Below are positions 1 through 10,491 of a stretch of DNA of 64,000 bases, in pieces. The translations under genes were made by a program, and so were the position numbers. The stretch lies in assembly GCA_003762615.1 (NCBI GenBank), contig RIAZ01000002.1:186001-250000 (forward strand), given 5' to 3'. How positions within the stretch are numbered: position 1 is the first letter of the stretch; every line of letters starts with the position of its first letter. The stretch is from Muribaculaceae bacterium Isolate-037 (Harlan). Lineage in GTDB: Bacteria > Bacteroidota > Bacteroidia > Bacteroidales > Muribaculaceae. Below the pieces are notes generated by a model. That model worked only from the letters and a program-made list of their open reading frames with translations. It was not told where the DNA came from and did not search any database.

Positions 1-1
1 C

Positions 2-1219
2 TGCATGCTAAATAATGCTGGCGCATATATCACTCAAGAGTTGGGATATGCCCTTGCTTGGGGTGCTGAATGGATGACAATCCTTACTGAGGCAGGAATG
101 CCGGCATGTGATGCGGCTGGAAGAATCAAATTTAATATGGGCATTTCTTCTAATTATTTTATGGAACTTGCAAAATTCCGTGCAGGACGTATGTTGTGGG
201 CGGAAATTGTCAAGGCATACGGTGCAGAAGAGGAATGTTGCAAAATGATGGTACACGCAGTGACCAGCCAGTTTAATCAGACAATCTATGATGCTCACGT
301 AAATCTTCTTCGCTCACAGACTGAGACTATGAGTGCAGCATTGGCAGGTGTAGATTCAATAGAGACTCTTCCATTTGATTTGCAATATAAACGTCCTGAT
401 GAGTTCAGCGAACGTATTGCACGCAATCAGCAGCTGCTTCTTCGTGAGGAGAGCCATTTGAATAAAGTGGTTGATCCTGCGGGCGGATCTTACTATGTGG
501 AGACTTTGACAGCCTCAATAGCTGAAGTTGCATGGAATTTATTCAGTGAAGTGGAGGAGCAAGGTGGATTCCTTGCATTGCTTGAAACCGGAGAAATCCA
601 GAAGAAGGTAAATGAATCCGGAGTTAAACGTCATACAGATGTGGCTCGACGAAAAGAGATTCTTCTTGGAACAAACCAATATCCTAATTTCAATGAGACT
701 GCTCTTGGTAAATTGGAGAAATCCGGAGAAATCTGTGGTTGCGGATGTAATGCAGCTGTAGAGGATGGTGCGGTAGAGTCATTGATTTTTGATCGTGCAG
801 CAAGTCAGTTCGAACAGCTCAGACTTGATACAGAACGCAGTGGAAAGCGTCCTAAAGTGTTTATGCTCACGATTGGAAATCTTGCTATGCGTCTTGCTCG
901 TGCGCAGTTCTCTGCAAACTTCTTCGGTTGTGCCGGATATGAAATAATTGACAATATCGGATTCAATACTGTAAAAGAGGGTGTTGATGCAGCGATTGAG
1001 AAGGGCGCGGATATTGTCGTCCTTTGTTCAAGTGATGACGAATATGCGGAGTTGGCACCTGAGGCCTACAAGGAGCTTGATGGACGTGCGATGTTTGTAG
1101 TTGCCGGAGCTCCGGCATGTATGGAAGATCTCAAGGCTGTTGGCATTGAAGAATTTATCCATGTTCGTGTGAATGTGCTTGACACACTTGTTAAGTTTAA
1201 CGCAAAACTCCTCAACTGA
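2..1219 (+). CDS. mutA: Methylmalonyl-CoA mutase small subunit, 5' end outside window
   Basis: Small (beta) subunit of the adenosylcobalamin-dependent mutase that interconverts methylmalonyl-CoA and succinyl-CoA in the propionate pathway. About 405 codons are visible; the frame is already open at the window edge, so the N-terminal part of the barrel is missing. The barrel end is recognisable from [11 protein letters not shown] and RIARNQQ, motifs shared with the large subunit downstream. The C-terminal cobalamin-type fold has no DxHxxG, as expected for the non-catalytic subunit; it begins near KVFMLTIGN. An unusual CGCGC cluster ([10 protein letters not shown]) lies in the linker. It ends one base before mutB, so the two are clearly co-transcribed. 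Confidence 0.96.
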   Translation, partial: CMLNNAGAYITQELGYALAWGAEWMTILTEAGMPACDAAGRIKFNMGISSNYFMELAKFRAGRMLWAEIVKAYGAEEECCKMMVHAVTSQFNQTIYDAHVNLLRSQTETMSAALAGVDSIETLPFDLQYKRPDEFSERIARNQQLLLREESHLNKVVDPAGGSYYVETLTASIAEVAWNLFSEVEEQGGFLALLETGEIQKKVNESGVKRHTDVARRKEILLGTNQYPNFNETALGKLEKSGEICGCGCNAAVEDGAVESLIFDRAASQFEQLRLDTERSGKRPKVFMLTIGNLAMRLARAQFSANFFGCAGYEIIDNIGFNTVKEGVDAAIEKGADIVVLCSSDDEYAELAPEAYKELDGRAMFVVAGAPACMEDLKAVGIEEFIHVRVNVLDTLVKFNAKLLN

Positions 1220-1220
1220 C

Positions 1221-3374
1221 ATGAGACCCAATTTCAAAGAAATAGATATTAAAGCAGCGATTGCTGAACGCACGTCTGCCCCCGCGTCGGTTAATAAGGA
1301 AGCCGATTGGATTACAGCCGAGCTTATCCCGGTAAAACCGATATATACAGAAGAAGATCTCAACGGATTAGAGCATCTTGACTTCGTTTCCGGTATCCCT
1401 CCATTTTTGAGAGGTCCGTATAGTGCGATGTATCCCCTTCGTCCTTGGACAATACGCCAATATGCAGGATTCTCGACTGCTGCCGAGTCGAATGCATTCT
1501 ATCGCCGTAATCTTGCTTCCGGTCAAAAAGGACTTTCTGTTGCATTCGACCTTCCTACTCACCGTGGTTATGATGCAAATCATGAGCGTGTGGTTGGAGA
1601 TGTGGGTAAGGCTGGTGTTTCAATCTGTTCGCTTGAAGATATGAAGGTATTGTTCGATGGTATTCCATTGAATAAGATGTCTGTCTCAATGACGATGAAT
1701 GGTGCTGTGCTTCCTGTGCTTGCGTTCTATATCAATGCGGGTCTTGAGCAGGGTGCGAAGCTTGATGAAATGGCAGGTACGATTCAGAATGATATTCTGA
1801 AGGAGTTTATGGTGCGTAACACCTATATCTATCCGCCGTCGTTCTCAATGAAGATCATAGCCGATATCTTTGAATATACTTCAAAGAATATGCCTAAGTT
1901 CAATTCAATTTCAATTTCCGGCTACCACATGCAAGAGGCAGGAGCAACAGCAGACATTGAGTTGGCATATACTTTGGCAGATGGTCTGGAGTATCTGAAG
2001 GCAGGAGTAAATGCAGGAATGGATATTGACTCTTTTGCACCTCGTTTGTCATTTTTCTGGGCAATTTCGATGAACTATTTTATGGAGATTGCAAAGATGA
2101 GAGCGGCGCGTATGCTTTGGGCTAAGATTGTAAAACAATTTAACCCGAAGAATCCGAAATCACTTGCATTGCGTACGCATAGTCAAACTTCTGGCTGGAG
2201 CCTTACGGAACAGGATCCGTTTAATAATGTTGGACGTACTTGTGTGGAAGCAATGGGAGCTGTACTTGGTCATACTCAATCACTACATACCAATGCACTT
2301 GACGAGGCGATAGCTCTTCCTACAGATTTCTCTGCACGTATTGCACGTAATACTCAGATTTATATTCAGGAGGAGACATACGTCACCAAACAGGTGGATC
2401 CTTGGGGCGGTAGCTATTATGTGGAAGCTCTGACAAATGAGATCGCACATAAGGCTTGGGAGCATATTCAAGAGATCGAAAAGTTGGGTGGAATGGCAAA
2501 AGCTATTGAGACCGGTCTTCCGAAAATGAGGATTGAAGAGGCAGCTGCCCGCACTCAGGCTCGTATTGATTCCGGAAAGCAGACAATTGTCGGTATCAAT
2601 AAATATCGTCTTGATCATGAGGATCCGATAGATATCCTTGAGGTGGACAATACTGAAGTGCGTAAAGAACAGTGTGCCCGAATTGAGGATCTTAAGGCTC
2701 ATAGAGATGAAGAGGCAGTAAAGAAGGCCTTGGTGGCTATAACTGAATGTGTGAAGGATCCATCAAAGGGTAATCTTCTTGATTTGGCTGTAAAGGCTGC
2801 CGGATTGCGTGCTACACTTGGTGAGATTTCAGATGCCTGTGAGGCAGTTGTAGGTCGATATAAGGCTGTAATTAAAACCATATCTGGAGTGTATAGTAGT
2901 GAAGAGAAGGGTGATCCTGAATTTGAGGAAGCCCGTAGAGTCGTTGCTGATTTTGCAAAGAAGGAAGGTCGTCAACCTCGTATAATGATTGCCAAGATGG
3001 GGCAAGATGGTCATGACCGAGGTGCAAAAGTTGTGGCAACAGGATATGCAGACTGTGGATTTGATGTGGATATGGGACCATTGTTCCAAACTCCGGAAGA
3101 AGCAGCCCGTCAGGCTGTAGAGAATGATGTGCATATTCTTGGTGTCTCTTCTCTTGCCGCAGGACATAAGACCCTGATTCCTCAAGTTATAGCAGAATTG
3201 GAGAAATTGGGCCGTCCTGATATTATGGTTACTGCAGGTGGCGTTATTCCGGCTCAGGATTATGACTTCTTGTATAAGGCTGGAGTTGCCGCTATTTTCG
3301 GTCCCGGCACGCGTATTCCGAAGAGTGCGATTGAGATGATTCGTCTTCTGAATGAAGATCGTGCTGCTGAATGA
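1221..3374 (+). CDS. mutB: Methylmalonyl-CoA mutase large (catalytic) subunit
   Basis: Catalytic alpha subunit, 717 aa, the usual family length. The start chosen is the ATG one base after the mutA stop; an in-frame upstream start would overlap mutA and add residues that do not belong to the family. The N-terminal TIM barrel carries [14 protein letters not shown] (CoA/substrate region) and [11 protein letters not shown]. The C-terminal cobalamin domain has the lower-ligand motif GQDGHDRG near residue 595, followed by GVSSLAAGH and VTAGGVIP. With MutA it forms the heterodimer that lets Bacteroidales turn succinate into propionate or the reverse. A strong terminator follows. Confidence 0.98.
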   Translation: MRPNFKEIDIKAAIAERTSAPASVNKEADWITAELIPVKPIYTEEDLNGLEHLDFVSGIPPFLRGPYSAMYPLRPWTIRQYAGFSTAAESNAFYRRNLASGQKGLSVAFDLPTHRGYDANHERVVGDVGKAGVSICSLEDMKVLFDGIPLNKMSVSMTMNGAVLPVLAFYINAGLEQGAKLDEMAGTIQNDILKEFMVRNTYIYPPSFSMKIIADIFEYTSKNMPKFNSISISGYHMQEAGATADIELAYTLADGLEYLKAGVNAGMDIDSFAPRLSFFWAISMNYFMEIAKMRAARMLWAKIVKQFNPKNPKSLALRTHSQTSGWSLTEQDPFNNVGRTCVEAMGAVLGHTQSLHTNALDEAIALPTDFSARIARNTQIYIQEETYVTKQVDPWGGSYYVEALTNEIAHKAWEHIQEIEKLGGMAKAIETGLPKMRIEEAAARTQARIDSGKQTIVGINKYRLDHEDPIDILEVDNTEVRKEQCARIEDLKAHRDEEAVKKALVAITECVKDPSKGNLLDLAVKAAGLRATLGEISDACEAVVGRYKAVIKTISGVYSSEEKGDPEFEEARRVVADFAKKEGRQPRIMIAKMGQDGHDRGAKVVATGYADCGFDVDMGPLFQTPEEAARQAVENDVHILGVSSLAAGHKTLIPQVIAELEKLGRPDIMVTAGGVIPAQDYDFLYKAGVAAIFGPGTRIPKSAIEMIRLLNEDRAAE

Positions 3375-3390
3375 TACAAATGCAATTGAA

Positions 3391-3432
3391 AAATAAAAAT
3401 GAGGTCTCTCTTAGAGGGACCTTATTTTTATT
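3391..3432 (+). terminator. Rho-independent terminator after mutAB
   Basis: A/T-rich arms AATAAAAATGAGGTC and GGACCTTATTTTTATT pair across a short loop, with the 3' arm itself forming the U tract. It lies 17 bases after the mutB stop, so it closes the mutAB transcript. Confidence 0.85.
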
Positions 3433-3454
3433 TATTATGATTACTGAAAATAAT

Positions 3455-3485
3455 TTTGTGTATATTTTAGAATTAGCTAACTTTG
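3455..3485 (+). promoter_or_regulatory. Bacteroidetes-type promoter for the Yip1-like gene
   Basis: TTTG at 3455-3458, 19 bases, then TAACTTTG at 3478-3485 matches the Bacteroidetes primary sigma consensus (-33 TTTG / -7 TAnnTTTG). The -7 box ends only 9 bases before the chosen ATG, implying an mRNA with almost no leader. Confidence 0.7.
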
Positions 3486-3494
3486 TAGTTAGAT

Positions 3495-4226
3495 ATGAAA
3501 GAAGAAGATACCAATAATATATACGTTTATTCAGAAGAATCAGACGATAAATTTGTGGATAAGCAAGGATCAGATGCACCAATTGATAACTCCGGTCCGA
3601 ATTATGCGCAAGTGGATCGTAATTCAGTTGAATATAATATTGAAGATGACTCCCTGGAGAATATGGTCTCATTTTCGGTAGTATTCCGCTTGATGCTTAA
3701 GGTCATGTTAAGCCCTATAGAGGGATGGAAATCAGTAAGACGTGCTAAGATTACATCAGAGATGGCTCAGCGAGGATGTTTCTATCCTTTATTAGCAGTG
3801 TTGGCGTTAAGTAAATTTGTTGTGATGGCATATTATCCATCTCTTTCATTAGCTAATGCGATGATTGATGCCGTGAGTTCATTTGTTTCGTTTTTCTTTG
3901 GATATTTCTGCATCTTGATTATTTCAAAGATAGTAATGCCTAAAGCGGAATATTTTCAAACAAATGATTTTGGGAAGGTCTTGATTGTAATCAGTCTCTC
4001 TACATTATCATTATTCGGGACATTGACCGTGTTATTGCCAATGTTGTGGTCATTTATGATATTTATACCTCTTTGGACTATATATATCATCAGTAGAGGT
4101 GCTAAATTCCTTAAATTTCCGGAGAACATCCAAATGACATATACGTTTATCTTATGTCTTTTGATTGTTGGTATTCCATCAGTACTTTCTTGGTGTATAG
4201 GATTCTTATTGCCAAAACAATTTTAA
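3495..4226 (+). CDS. Yip1-family-like integral membrane protein
   Basis: A 243-aa protein with a hydrophilic acidic N-terminal tail of about 56 residues (rich in D, E, N) followed by about five hydrophobic segments from residue ~60 onward. The motif [10 protein letters not shown] at the start of the membrane part and overall layout resemble Bacteroidetes Yip1-domain proteins; this is family resemblance only and no reaction can be named. The promoter sits so close to the ATG that a later start (the Met at about residue 57, [10 protein letters not shown]) should be considered, but the acidic tail is typical enough to keep the long form. It is 11 bases upstream of smpB and probably co-transcribed with it. 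Confidence 0.7.
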   Translation: MKEEDTNNIYVYSEESDDKFVDKQGSDAPIDNSGPNYAQVDRNSVEYNIEDDSLENMVSFSVVFRLMLKVMLSPIEGWKSVRRAKITSEMAQRGCFYPLLAVLALSKFVVMAYYPSLSLANAMIDAVSSFVSFFFGYFCILIISKIVMPKAEYFQTNDFGKVLIVISLSTLSLFGTLTVLLPMLWSFMIFIPLWTIYIISRGAKFLKFPENIQMTYTFILCLLIVGIPSVLSWCIGFLLPKQF

Positions 4227-4237
4227 ATAGAAAGAAT

Positions 4238-4690
4238 ATGAAATCAGATCAGATAAATATAAAGAATAGGAAAGCCCGTTTTGATTATGAAATAGGCGAT
4301 ACGTATACGGCAGGCATGGTGCTTACCGGTACTGAAATAAAATCAATCCGAGATGGTAAGGCCAATCTGACGGATAGTTATTGTATAGTTGACCATGGAG
4401 AGGTTTGGGTAAAAGGGATGCATATCTCAGAATATAAATATGGATCATACAATAATCATGTGGTTAGACGTGATAGGAAATTATTGTTGTCAAAAAAGGA
4501 GATTGAAAAAATATCGAAGCAATCGTCTGATGCCGGATTTACAATTGTTCCACTTCGAATATTCATAAGTGATAAAGGATACGCTAAAATTATTATAGGT
4601 ATAGGACGAGGTAAGAAACAGTATGATAAGCGTCAGTCAATAAAAGAGCGAGAGGATAAGAGAAATATTGACAGATTGTTTAAGAAATAA
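4238..4690 (+). CDS. smpB: SsrA (tmRNA)-binding protein SmpB
   Basis: 150-aa RNA-binding protein that delivers tmRNA to stalled ribosomes for trans-translation. Family signatures are present in order: [45 protein letters not shown], and the C-terminal tail [17 protein letters not shown] that enters the mRNA channel. An in-frame start 28 codons upstream overlaps the preceding gene and is rejected in favour of the ATG at MKSDQINIK, which matches family length. No tmRNA gene is seen in this window. Confidence 0.97.
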   Translation: MKSDQINIKNRKARFDYEIGDTYTAGMVLTGTEIKSIRDGKANLTDSYCIVDHGEVWVKGMHISEYKYGSYNNHVVRRDRKLLLSKKEIEKISKQSSDAGFTIVPLRIFISDKGYAKIIIGIGRGKKQYDKRQSIKEREDKRNIDRLFKK

Positions 4691-4778
4691 ATTTATGATT
4701 GTCGGGAGTCTTTGATAATTTAGATAAATTCATTGTATCTGTTTCCGAGATATAAATCGTAATAAGAAAATAATACAG

Positions 4779-6587
4779 ATGGTAAACCCTCGAAAAATTG
4801 AGTTATTAGCACCGGCTGCCAATAAACATATAGCAAAGCAAGCAATTCTGCATGGTGCAGATGCGGTTTATTTGGGAGCAACAAGTCATGGTGCAAGAAA
4901 GGCTGCTTCAAATAGTATTGAAGATATTGCGGAGGTAGTGGATTTTGCTCATCAATATAGGGCAAAGGTTTACGTCACAGTAAATACGATAATCTATGAT
5001 AGGGAATTGAAGCAGGTAGAGACTCTTTGTAGAGATTTATACAAAGCACGTGTTGATGCATTGATTGTTCAGGATATGGCTATGCTCCGTTTGGATTTAC
5101 CTCCGATAGCTTTACATGCCAGCACACAATGTGATATAAGGACTCCTGAAAAGGCTCGCTTTTTACAAGAAGTTGGTTTCTCCCAGTTGGTACTTGCAAG
5201 AGAATTGACAATTCCGGAGATACAATCGATTGTTAAAAGTGTGGATATCCCGGTGGAATGTTTTATACATGGGGCTCTTTGTGTGAGCTATTCCGGCAGA
5301 TGTCATGCGAGTTGTGTGGCTACAGGCAGGAGTGCGAATCGGGGAGAATGCGCACAAATTTGCCGCTTGCCTTATTTGTTGAGAGATAATGCTGGAAGGA
5401 TAATCTCTGAAGATAAACATTTGTTGTCGCTAAGAGATTTTAATGCATCGCATATAATTGATAGACTTATTGAGAATGGTGTGTCTTCTTTTAAAATAGA
5501 GGGGCGTCTTAAAGAGGAAGACTATGTAAAGAATGTGGTCTCTTTTTACAATAAAAGAATTAACGAGTTAATAAAATCAAGACCTAATGAATATATCAGA
5601 AGTTCAAGTGGAACGTCTGTGTGTTCATTTGATCCTAAATTGGACAAGAGTTTTAATCGGGGATTTACCACTTATTTTCTTGAGTCCCGTAGACCAGCCT
5701 CTATTGCATCATTATTGACTCCTAAATCAATGGGGGAAGTGGTAAATGTAAGTGATTTAAATAATGGAGATGGAATAAGTTTCTTTGATCATAATAATTG
5801 CTATAATGGGGTAAACATAAATAGGGTAGAGAATGGCAAGATTATTACAAATAAAAAAATTAATATTCCCAAAGGAGCAATAATACATCGTACAAGTGAT
5901 ATTGAATGGCAAAAATTGATGCGAAAAGATTCTGCGATAAGGAAAATAACATTAAAAATAGATGTGGATCCAACTGGCATCACTGCACGTGATGAAAGAG
6001 GTGTGGAAATAAGATTGCCGTTAGATGTGAAGCAAGATATTGCGATAAAGCCAATGGATATTGAAAGAGAGTTTGCAAAATTAGGTAATACTGTCTATTC
6101 ATTAGTATCATTTAAATCAACTCTTGGTGCAGATATATTTATTCCTCGTTCGGAAATTTCTAAACTTAGGCGGAAGATGGTATATATGCTTGATATGGCA
6201 AATCTGGCGACATATCATTTTGATATGCGTCGTGCGGAAAATAGAGAATTTAAGTTCCCTGCTAAAATACTTGATTATCGAGATAATGTGGCAAATTCCA
6301 TAGCAGCAGCGTTTTATAAGGAACATGGAGTGACAGAGATAGAATATGCAATAGAGGAGCGTAAAAAAGAATTGGAAAAGGGCACAGTTGTCATGACAAC
6401 GAGATATTGTATCTTGAGAGAACTCGGACTATGTAAGCGAAATAAGCCGCATGGAAATTTTCAATTGAAGAGGGGAGAACAGTCAAATATAAAGTATGAA
6501 GAACCGTTGACTTTGATAAATGGCAAGATTTCTTGGAATCTTAGATTTAATTGCAATATCTGTGAAATGGAAGTATTGTCAAGATAA
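4779..6587 (+). CDS. U32 peptidase-family protein, RlhA/TrhP type (likely RNA hydroxylation)
   Basis: 602-aa U32-family protein. The N-terminal barrel begins KIELLAPAA and carries GADAVYLG and LHASTQ; the U32 signature ECFIHGALCVSYSGRC lies at about residues 160-175, with further cysteines (CVATGRSANRGECAQIC) that form the iron-sulphur/metal site in this family. A C-terminal extension of about 250 residues ends in FNCNICEME. The length fits RlhA (YdcP) better than TrhP (YegQ); E. coli homologues act in prephenate-dependent hydroxylation of a 23S rRNA or tRNA base rather than as peptidases. Assignment between these two is uncertain. A hairpin terminator follows. Confidence 0.85.
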   Translation: MVNPRKIELLAPAANKHIAKQAILHGADAVYLGATSHGARKAASNSIEDIAEVVDFAHQYRAKVYVTVNTIIYDRELKQVETLCRDLYKARVDALIVQDMAMLRLDLPPIALHASTQCDIRTPEKARFLQEVGFSQLVLARELTIPEIQSIVKSVDIPVECFIHGALCVSYSGRCHASCVATGRSANRGECAQICRLPYLLRDNAGRIISEDKHLLSLRDFNASHIIDRLIENGVSSFKIEGRLKEEDYVKNVVSFYNKRINELIKSRPNEYIRSSSGTSVCSFDPKLDKSFNRGFTTYFLESRRPASIASLLTPKSMGEVVNVSDLNNGDGISFFDHNNCYNGVNINRVENGKIITNKKINIPKGAIIHRTSDIEWQKLMRKDSAIRKITLKIDVDPTGITARDERGVEIRLPLDVKQDIAIKPMDIEREFAKLGNTVYSLVSFKSTLGADIFIPRSEISKLRRKMVYMLDMANLATYHFDMRRAENREFKFPAKILDYRDNVANSIAAAFYKEHGVTEIEYAIEERKKELEKGTVVMTTRYCILRELGLCKRNKPHGNFQLKRGEQSNIKYEEPLTLINGKISWNLRFNCNICEMEVLSR

Positions 6588-6624
6588 TACTTCCATAATA
6601 AGAATGTATGAGATTATTTCATGT

Positions 6625-6668
6625 CCACTGGTAGGATCCATTTAGAGATCCTATCAGTGGTCTTTTTC
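6625..6668 (+). terminator. Terminator after the U32-family gene
   Basis: CCACTGGTAGGATC pairs with GATCCTATCAGTGG (one G.T), followed by TCTTTTTC on the plus strand. The 3' arm overlaps the stop codon of the convergent lipoprotein gene. Confidence 0.8.
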
Positions 6669-7076
6669 GTTGGGTGCTTCAGGCTGGTTTATTATAACTG
6701 AATCATTGGCGACAGTGGGATGTGAGATTATGGAATCTTTAACGTGCATCATCTTGGTAAACATTTTATTCAGTTTTATCAATGAGTCATTTTCCTCCTC
6801 ATTTAATTCAAGATCAGTATCAGGCGGAAACTCATAGTTTAGAGATGTTATTCTGTTGTTGAAATTCAGAGCGATTCGCTGAATTTCGGTAGAATCAGAT
6901 GCATTACTTAAGCTGTCGATATACATTTTGGTTAAGACTGCACTCCGCTCAAATAATTGTCGTGCGAAGTCATGTCTGTTATTTTCAGTTTTATTTGTGC
7001 AGCCAATAGAGAATATTGGTATAATTGCTATTGGAATCAATATGGAAGATGAGTGTATGTTTGTAGATTTTATCAT
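6654..7076 (-). CDS. Small predicted lipoprotein, function unknown
   Basis: 140-aa protein with a hydrophobic N-terminus ending in a lipobox (FSIGC, Cys about residue 27), so an exported lipidated protein. The rest is charged and helical, without a family I can name: roughly a single alpha-helical domain (DFARQLFERSAVLTKMYIDSL... LNFNNRITSL) and an acidic stretch ELNEEEND. The stop codon lies inside the terminator of the convergent U32 gene. It is 119 bases downstream of uvrA on the same strand and may be the last gene of that transcript. Real by its signal, composition and placement; role unknown. Confidence 0.65.
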   Translation of the reverse strand: MIKSTNIHSSSILIPIAIIPIFSIGCTNKTENNRHDFARQLFERSAVLTKMYIDSLSNASDSTEIQRIALNFNNRITSLNYEFPPDTDLELNEEENDSLIKLNKMFTKMMHVKDSIISHPTVANDSVIINQPEAPNEKDH

Positions 7077-7195
7077 CTGTGAATGTTTTAAATCAGTTAG
7101 AATCTATCCCTTTCAGACTCAAATTTTATTGCGTCTGAAGGAATTGAGTGAATATTGTTGAAATGAATCTGCTTATAAAGCATATAGGCTTTATC

Positions 7196-10003
7196 TTATT
7201 TGGAAGAATGTATTAATTTAGGTTTTAGGAAAAGAGCGGTATGTGATTCCTTACATTCTGCAATATCTTCCGGGGTCCCTTGGGCGACGATGTCACCACC
7301 TTTTTCTCCCCCTTCCGGACCTATATCAATGATCCAATCGGCAGATTTTATGATATCAAGATTATGTTCTATAATTATCACTGTATGTCCTTTCTCAATA
7401 AGAGCATTCAGAGATTTTAATAGGGTTGCAATGTCATGGAAATGAAGACCTGTTGTTGGTTCATCAAAAATGAATAGGGTATGGTCTGTTTTTTCTTGCG
7501 ATATGAAATAAGCCAGTTTTACTCTTTGGCTTTCTCCTCCTGAAAGCGTAGAGGAGCTTTGTCCAAGTTTCACATATCCTAATCCTACATCCTGAAGGGG
7601 CTTTAAACGACGGATAATTCTCTTCTCAATCGTTCCGGGGTTTATTTCAAGGAATTCTATAGCCTGATTCACAGTCATGTCAAGAAAATCATAGATATTT
7701 TTTCCACGATATTCTACATCAAGAACCTCTTTTTTGAATCGTTTGCCATGACAAACCTCACATTCTACTTGAATATCAGCCATAAACTGCATTGGGATGG
7801 TAATTGTACCTTCCCCTTTGCATTCTTCGCACCTACCACCTTCCGAATTGAAAGAAAAATAGGATGGAGAGAATCCCATTTGCTTTGAAAGTGGCTGTTC
7901 GGAGAATAGCTTTCTAATTTCATCAAAGGCTTTCAGATATGTCGCCGGATTGGATCTTGTAGATGTCCCTATAGGATTTTGGTCAACGAATTCAATTGCT
8001 TTAATCTCGTTTAGATTTCCCGTCAGTTTATTATGGGCACCGGGAGCATCTACCGTATTCCCGAGATATCTTGCCAAGGCTTTATATAAAATCTCTTTTA
8101 CAAGGGTAGATTTCCCGGAACCGCTGACACCGGTCACAACTGTCATTATTCCTAAAGGAAATTTCACATCAATGTTTTTTAGGTTATTCTCCTGAGCCTT
8201 CACGACCTCTATATATTTCTTCCAAGGGCGTCGTATAGGAGAATAATCAATCTGTCGAATACCTCGTAGGTATTCGACGGTATATGAGTCAGTTTCCTCA
8301 TTTTTATCAATTGCATCCTTTAAATTGCCTTGATATATGAGATTTCCTCCGAGTCTGCCTGCATCTTTGCCAATATCCACAATATAGTCGGATGCCAACA
8401 TTATTTCCTCATCATGTTCAACAACAATTACTGTATTTCCTATCTGTTGCAGCTTACGCAATACAGTAATTAATCTATTGGTATCACGGGAATGTAATCC
8501 TATACTTGGTTCATCAAGTATATAAATTGATCCGACAAGAGATGAGCCAAGCGAGGTAGCCAGATTAATACGTTGACTTTCGCCTCCGGATAGGGTAGAA
8601 GAGAGTCTGTCAAGAGTGAGGTATCCTAATCCCACTTCATCTAAAAACTCAAGACGGTTGTTAATTTCAGTCAACAGTCGTTTAGCAATTATGCGTTCCG
8701 TCTCGGAAATTTTTAAATTATTGAATATATTGCGAAGTTCCGATATTGGAATCTTGACAATCTCGGTGATTGAATAGCCTCCTATTTTGACATATTCCAC
8801 ATCTTTTTTTAATCTTGAACCTCCACACTCCGGACAAGTGGTTTTTCCTCGATATCGTGCTTTAAGAACACGATATTGTATTTTATATTGGTTTTCATCA
8901 ACCCATTTAAAAAATCCGTTTATACCCTCCCAGGAAGAATTGCCATTCCATAAGAAATTTCGTTGAGATGAAGTCAATTCTGCATAAGGAGTATGGATTG
9001 GGAAATTGAAATGAGGAGCCAAATGGATAAGATGTTTTTTCCATTCACTCATTTTCTCTCCTTTCCAACAGCAGACTGCATCTTGATATACGGATAATGT
9101 TTTATCCGGTATTACAAGATCTTCACTTATACCCAATATTTTTCCAAATCCTTCACAGGTAGGACAAGCTCCATAAGGATTATTGAAATTGAACATTAGA
9201 TCATTGGGTTCCCTGAAATCAATTCCATCTGCAGAGAATTTTTTTGAAAACATGTGTTCATGTATCCCATCATTACCCCATACCTTTATTATACACTCCT
9301 CATGCCCTTCATAATATGCTGTTTCTACAGAATCTGTAAGACGAGATATTTCATCTTTGTTGTATGATACGGCAAGTCGGTCAATAAGCAACCGGAAATT
9401 ATGGGATATATCGTCTGCTTTATTGGCAAGAATATCTTCGATCTCGAGAAAAGATCCATTTTGTTCTATTCGGGAATATCCTTGTTTAAGATAAATTTCA
9501 AGTTGTTGACGTAATGTCCGATCAGCTGGGATATTTATATCTATGAGTACTGCCATTCTTGTCCCTTCAGGATAAGAATACATCATTGATACGATATCTT
9601 CTATGGTATGCTTTTTTACTTCGAGATTAGATATTGGAGAGTATGTATGACCGATCCTTGCAAATAATATTCTAAGATAGTCATATATTTCTGTAGAAGT
9701 GCCTACAGTGCTTCGTGGATTACGGGTATTGACTTTTTGTTCAATGGCTATTGCCGGAGGAAGTCCTTTGATATAATCGCATTCTGGTTTAGCTAATCGG
9801 CCAAGAAATTGCCTGGCATAGGATGATAAACTTTCTACATATCTTCGTTGTCCTTCTGCATATATTGTATCGAAGGCAAGAGATGATTTGCCGGATCCGC
9901 TCACTCCTGTGATCACAGTAAAACTGTTAAGAGGAAGCGAGAGATCTATATTTTTAAGATTATTGACTCTTGCACCTTTAATTTCAATAGACTTTTCACT
10001 CAT
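7196..10003 (-). CDS. uvrA: UvrA excinuclease ABC subunit A, paralogue 1
   Basis: Damage-recognition ATPase of nucleotide excision repair, about 935 aa. Two ABC modules: Walker A GVSGSGKSS near residue 32 and GVSGSGKST near 626, signatures LSGGESQRI and LSGGESQRV, Walker B ILDEPSIGLH and IFDEPTTGLH. The C-terminal zinc module is intact (CEECKGEG ... CEVCHGKR). The N-terminal zinc site has only its second pair (CPTC); the preceding CxxC found in E. coli UvrA is absent. The start chosen is MSEKSIEIKG; an ATG six codons upstream is also possible. A second complete uvrA lies about 5.4 kb further along on the same strand; uvrB and uvrC are not in this window. Confidence 0.96.
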   Translation of the reverse strand: MSEKSIEIKGARVNNLKNIDLSLPLNSFTVITGVSGSGKSSLAFDTIYAEGQRRYVESLSSYARQFLGRLAKPECDYIKGLPPAIAIEQKVNTRNPRSTVGTSTEIYDYLRILFARIGHTYSPISNLEVKKHTIEDIVSMMYSYPEGTRMAVLIDINIPADRTLRQQLEIYLKQGYSRIEQNGSFLEIEDILANKADDISHNFRLLIDRLAVSYNKDEISRLTDSVETAYYEGHEECIIKVWGNDGIHEHMFSKKFSADGIDFREPNDLMFNFNNPYGACPTCEGFGKILGISEDLVIPDKTLSVYQDAVCCWKGEKMSEWKKHLIHLAPHFNFPIHTPYAELTSSQRNFLWNGNSSWEGINGFFKWVDENQYKIQYRVLKARYRGKTTCPECGGSRLKKDVEYVKIGGYSITEIVKIPISELRNIFNNLKISETERIIAKRLLTEINNRLEFLDEVGLGYLTLDRLSSTLSGGESQRINLATSLGSSLVGSIYILDEPSIGLHSRDTNRLITVLRKLQQIGNTVIVVEHDEEIMLASDYIVDIGKDAGRLGGNLIYQGNLKDAIDKNEETDSYTVEYLRGIRQIDYSPIRRPWKKYIEVVKAQENNLKNIDVKFPLGIMTVVTGVSGSGKSTLVKEILYKALARYLGNTVDAPGAHNKLTGNLNEIKAIEFVDQNPIGTSTRSNPATYLKAFDEIRKLFSEQPLSKQMGFSPSYFSFNSEGGRCEECKGEGTITIPMQFMADIQVECEVCHGKRFKKEVLDVEYRGKNIYDFLDMTVNQAIEFLEINPGTIEKRIIRRLKPLQDVGLGYVKLGQSSSTLSGGESQRVKLAYFISQEKTDHTLFIFDEPTTGLHFHDIATLLKSLNALIEKGHTVIIIEHNLDIIKSADWIIDIGPEGGEKGGDIVAQGTPEDIAECKESHTALFLKPKLIHSSK

Positions 10004-10110
10004 GTCTAAAAATTTGCTCAAATTTAATATGAATCCATAAAATTAACGTTGTATCTATAGGAATGTTATGTTTGAGAGATTGATAAATCCGGTGTTTAAA
10101 TAAAGATAAC

Positions 10111-10140
10111 AAAAAAAGCGTTCTTTTGAACGCTTTTTTT
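10111..10140 (-). terminator. Bidirectional terminator after the tRNA-Gln array
   Basis: AAAAAAAGCGTTC, loop TTTT, GAACGCTTTTTTT: a near-perfect hairpin with an A run on one side and a T run on the other, so it works in either direction. It begins just after the 3' end of the last tRNA-Gln copy. Confidence 0.88.
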
Positions 10141-10141
10141 G

Positions 10142-10212
10142 TTGCCTTGGAAAGACTCGAACTCTCACAAACGGAACCAGAATCCGGTGTGCTACCATTA
10201 CACCACAAGGCA
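10142..10212 (-). tRNA. tRNA-Gln (anticodon CUG), copy 4 in transcription order
   Basis: 71-nt cloverleaf on the minus strand: acceptor TGCCTTG pairs with CAAGGCA, D-arm GTGTAATGGTAGCAC, anticodon loop TTCTGGT giving CUG, T-loop TTCGAGT. CCA is not encoded. The anticodon stem (CCGGA/TCCGT) has a C-U mismatch at 27-43. Confidence 0.93.
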
Positions 10213-10234
10213 TCGTATATTTACTATGTTATTG

Positions 10235-10305
10235 TTGCCTTGGAAAGACTCGAACTCTCACAAACGGAACCAGAATCCGGTGTGCTACCATTACACCACA
10301 AGGCA
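10235..10305 (-). tRNA. tRNA-Gln (anticodon CUG), copy 3 in transcription order
   Basis: Identical in sequence to the other three copies, exactly 93 bases from the previous one. The spacer differs from its neighbours by single bases only. Confidence 0.93.
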
Positions 10306-10327
10306 TCGTGTATTTACTATGTTATTG

Positions 10328-10398
10328 TTGCCTTGGAAAGACTCGAACTCTCACAAACGGAACCAGAATCCGGTGTGCTACCATTACACCACAAGGCA
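10328..10398 (-). tRNA. tRNA-Gln (anticodon CUG), copy 2 in transcription order
   Basis: Identical in sequence to the other copies, again at a 93-base period, same C27-U43 mismatch in the anticodon stem. Confidence 0.93.
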
Positions 10399-10420
10399 TC
10401 ATGTATTTACTGTGTTATTG

Positions 10421-10491
10421 TTGCCTTGGAAAGACTCGAACTCTCACAAACGGAACCAGAATCCGGTGTGCTACCATTACACCACAAGGCA
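10421..10491 (-). tRNA. tRNA-Gln (anticodon CUG), copy 1 in transcription order
   Basis: First copy of the tandem array, identical in sequence to the rest. The array promoter should lie just upstream (10500-10560), where a CAAA/TTTG element and an AT-rich stretch are present but no clear consensus. Confidence 0.93.

Noticed and set aside
3292..3672. 126-codon minus-strand frame overlapping the end of mutB
   Set aside because: Antisense to strong genes, crosses a terminator, no family likeness.
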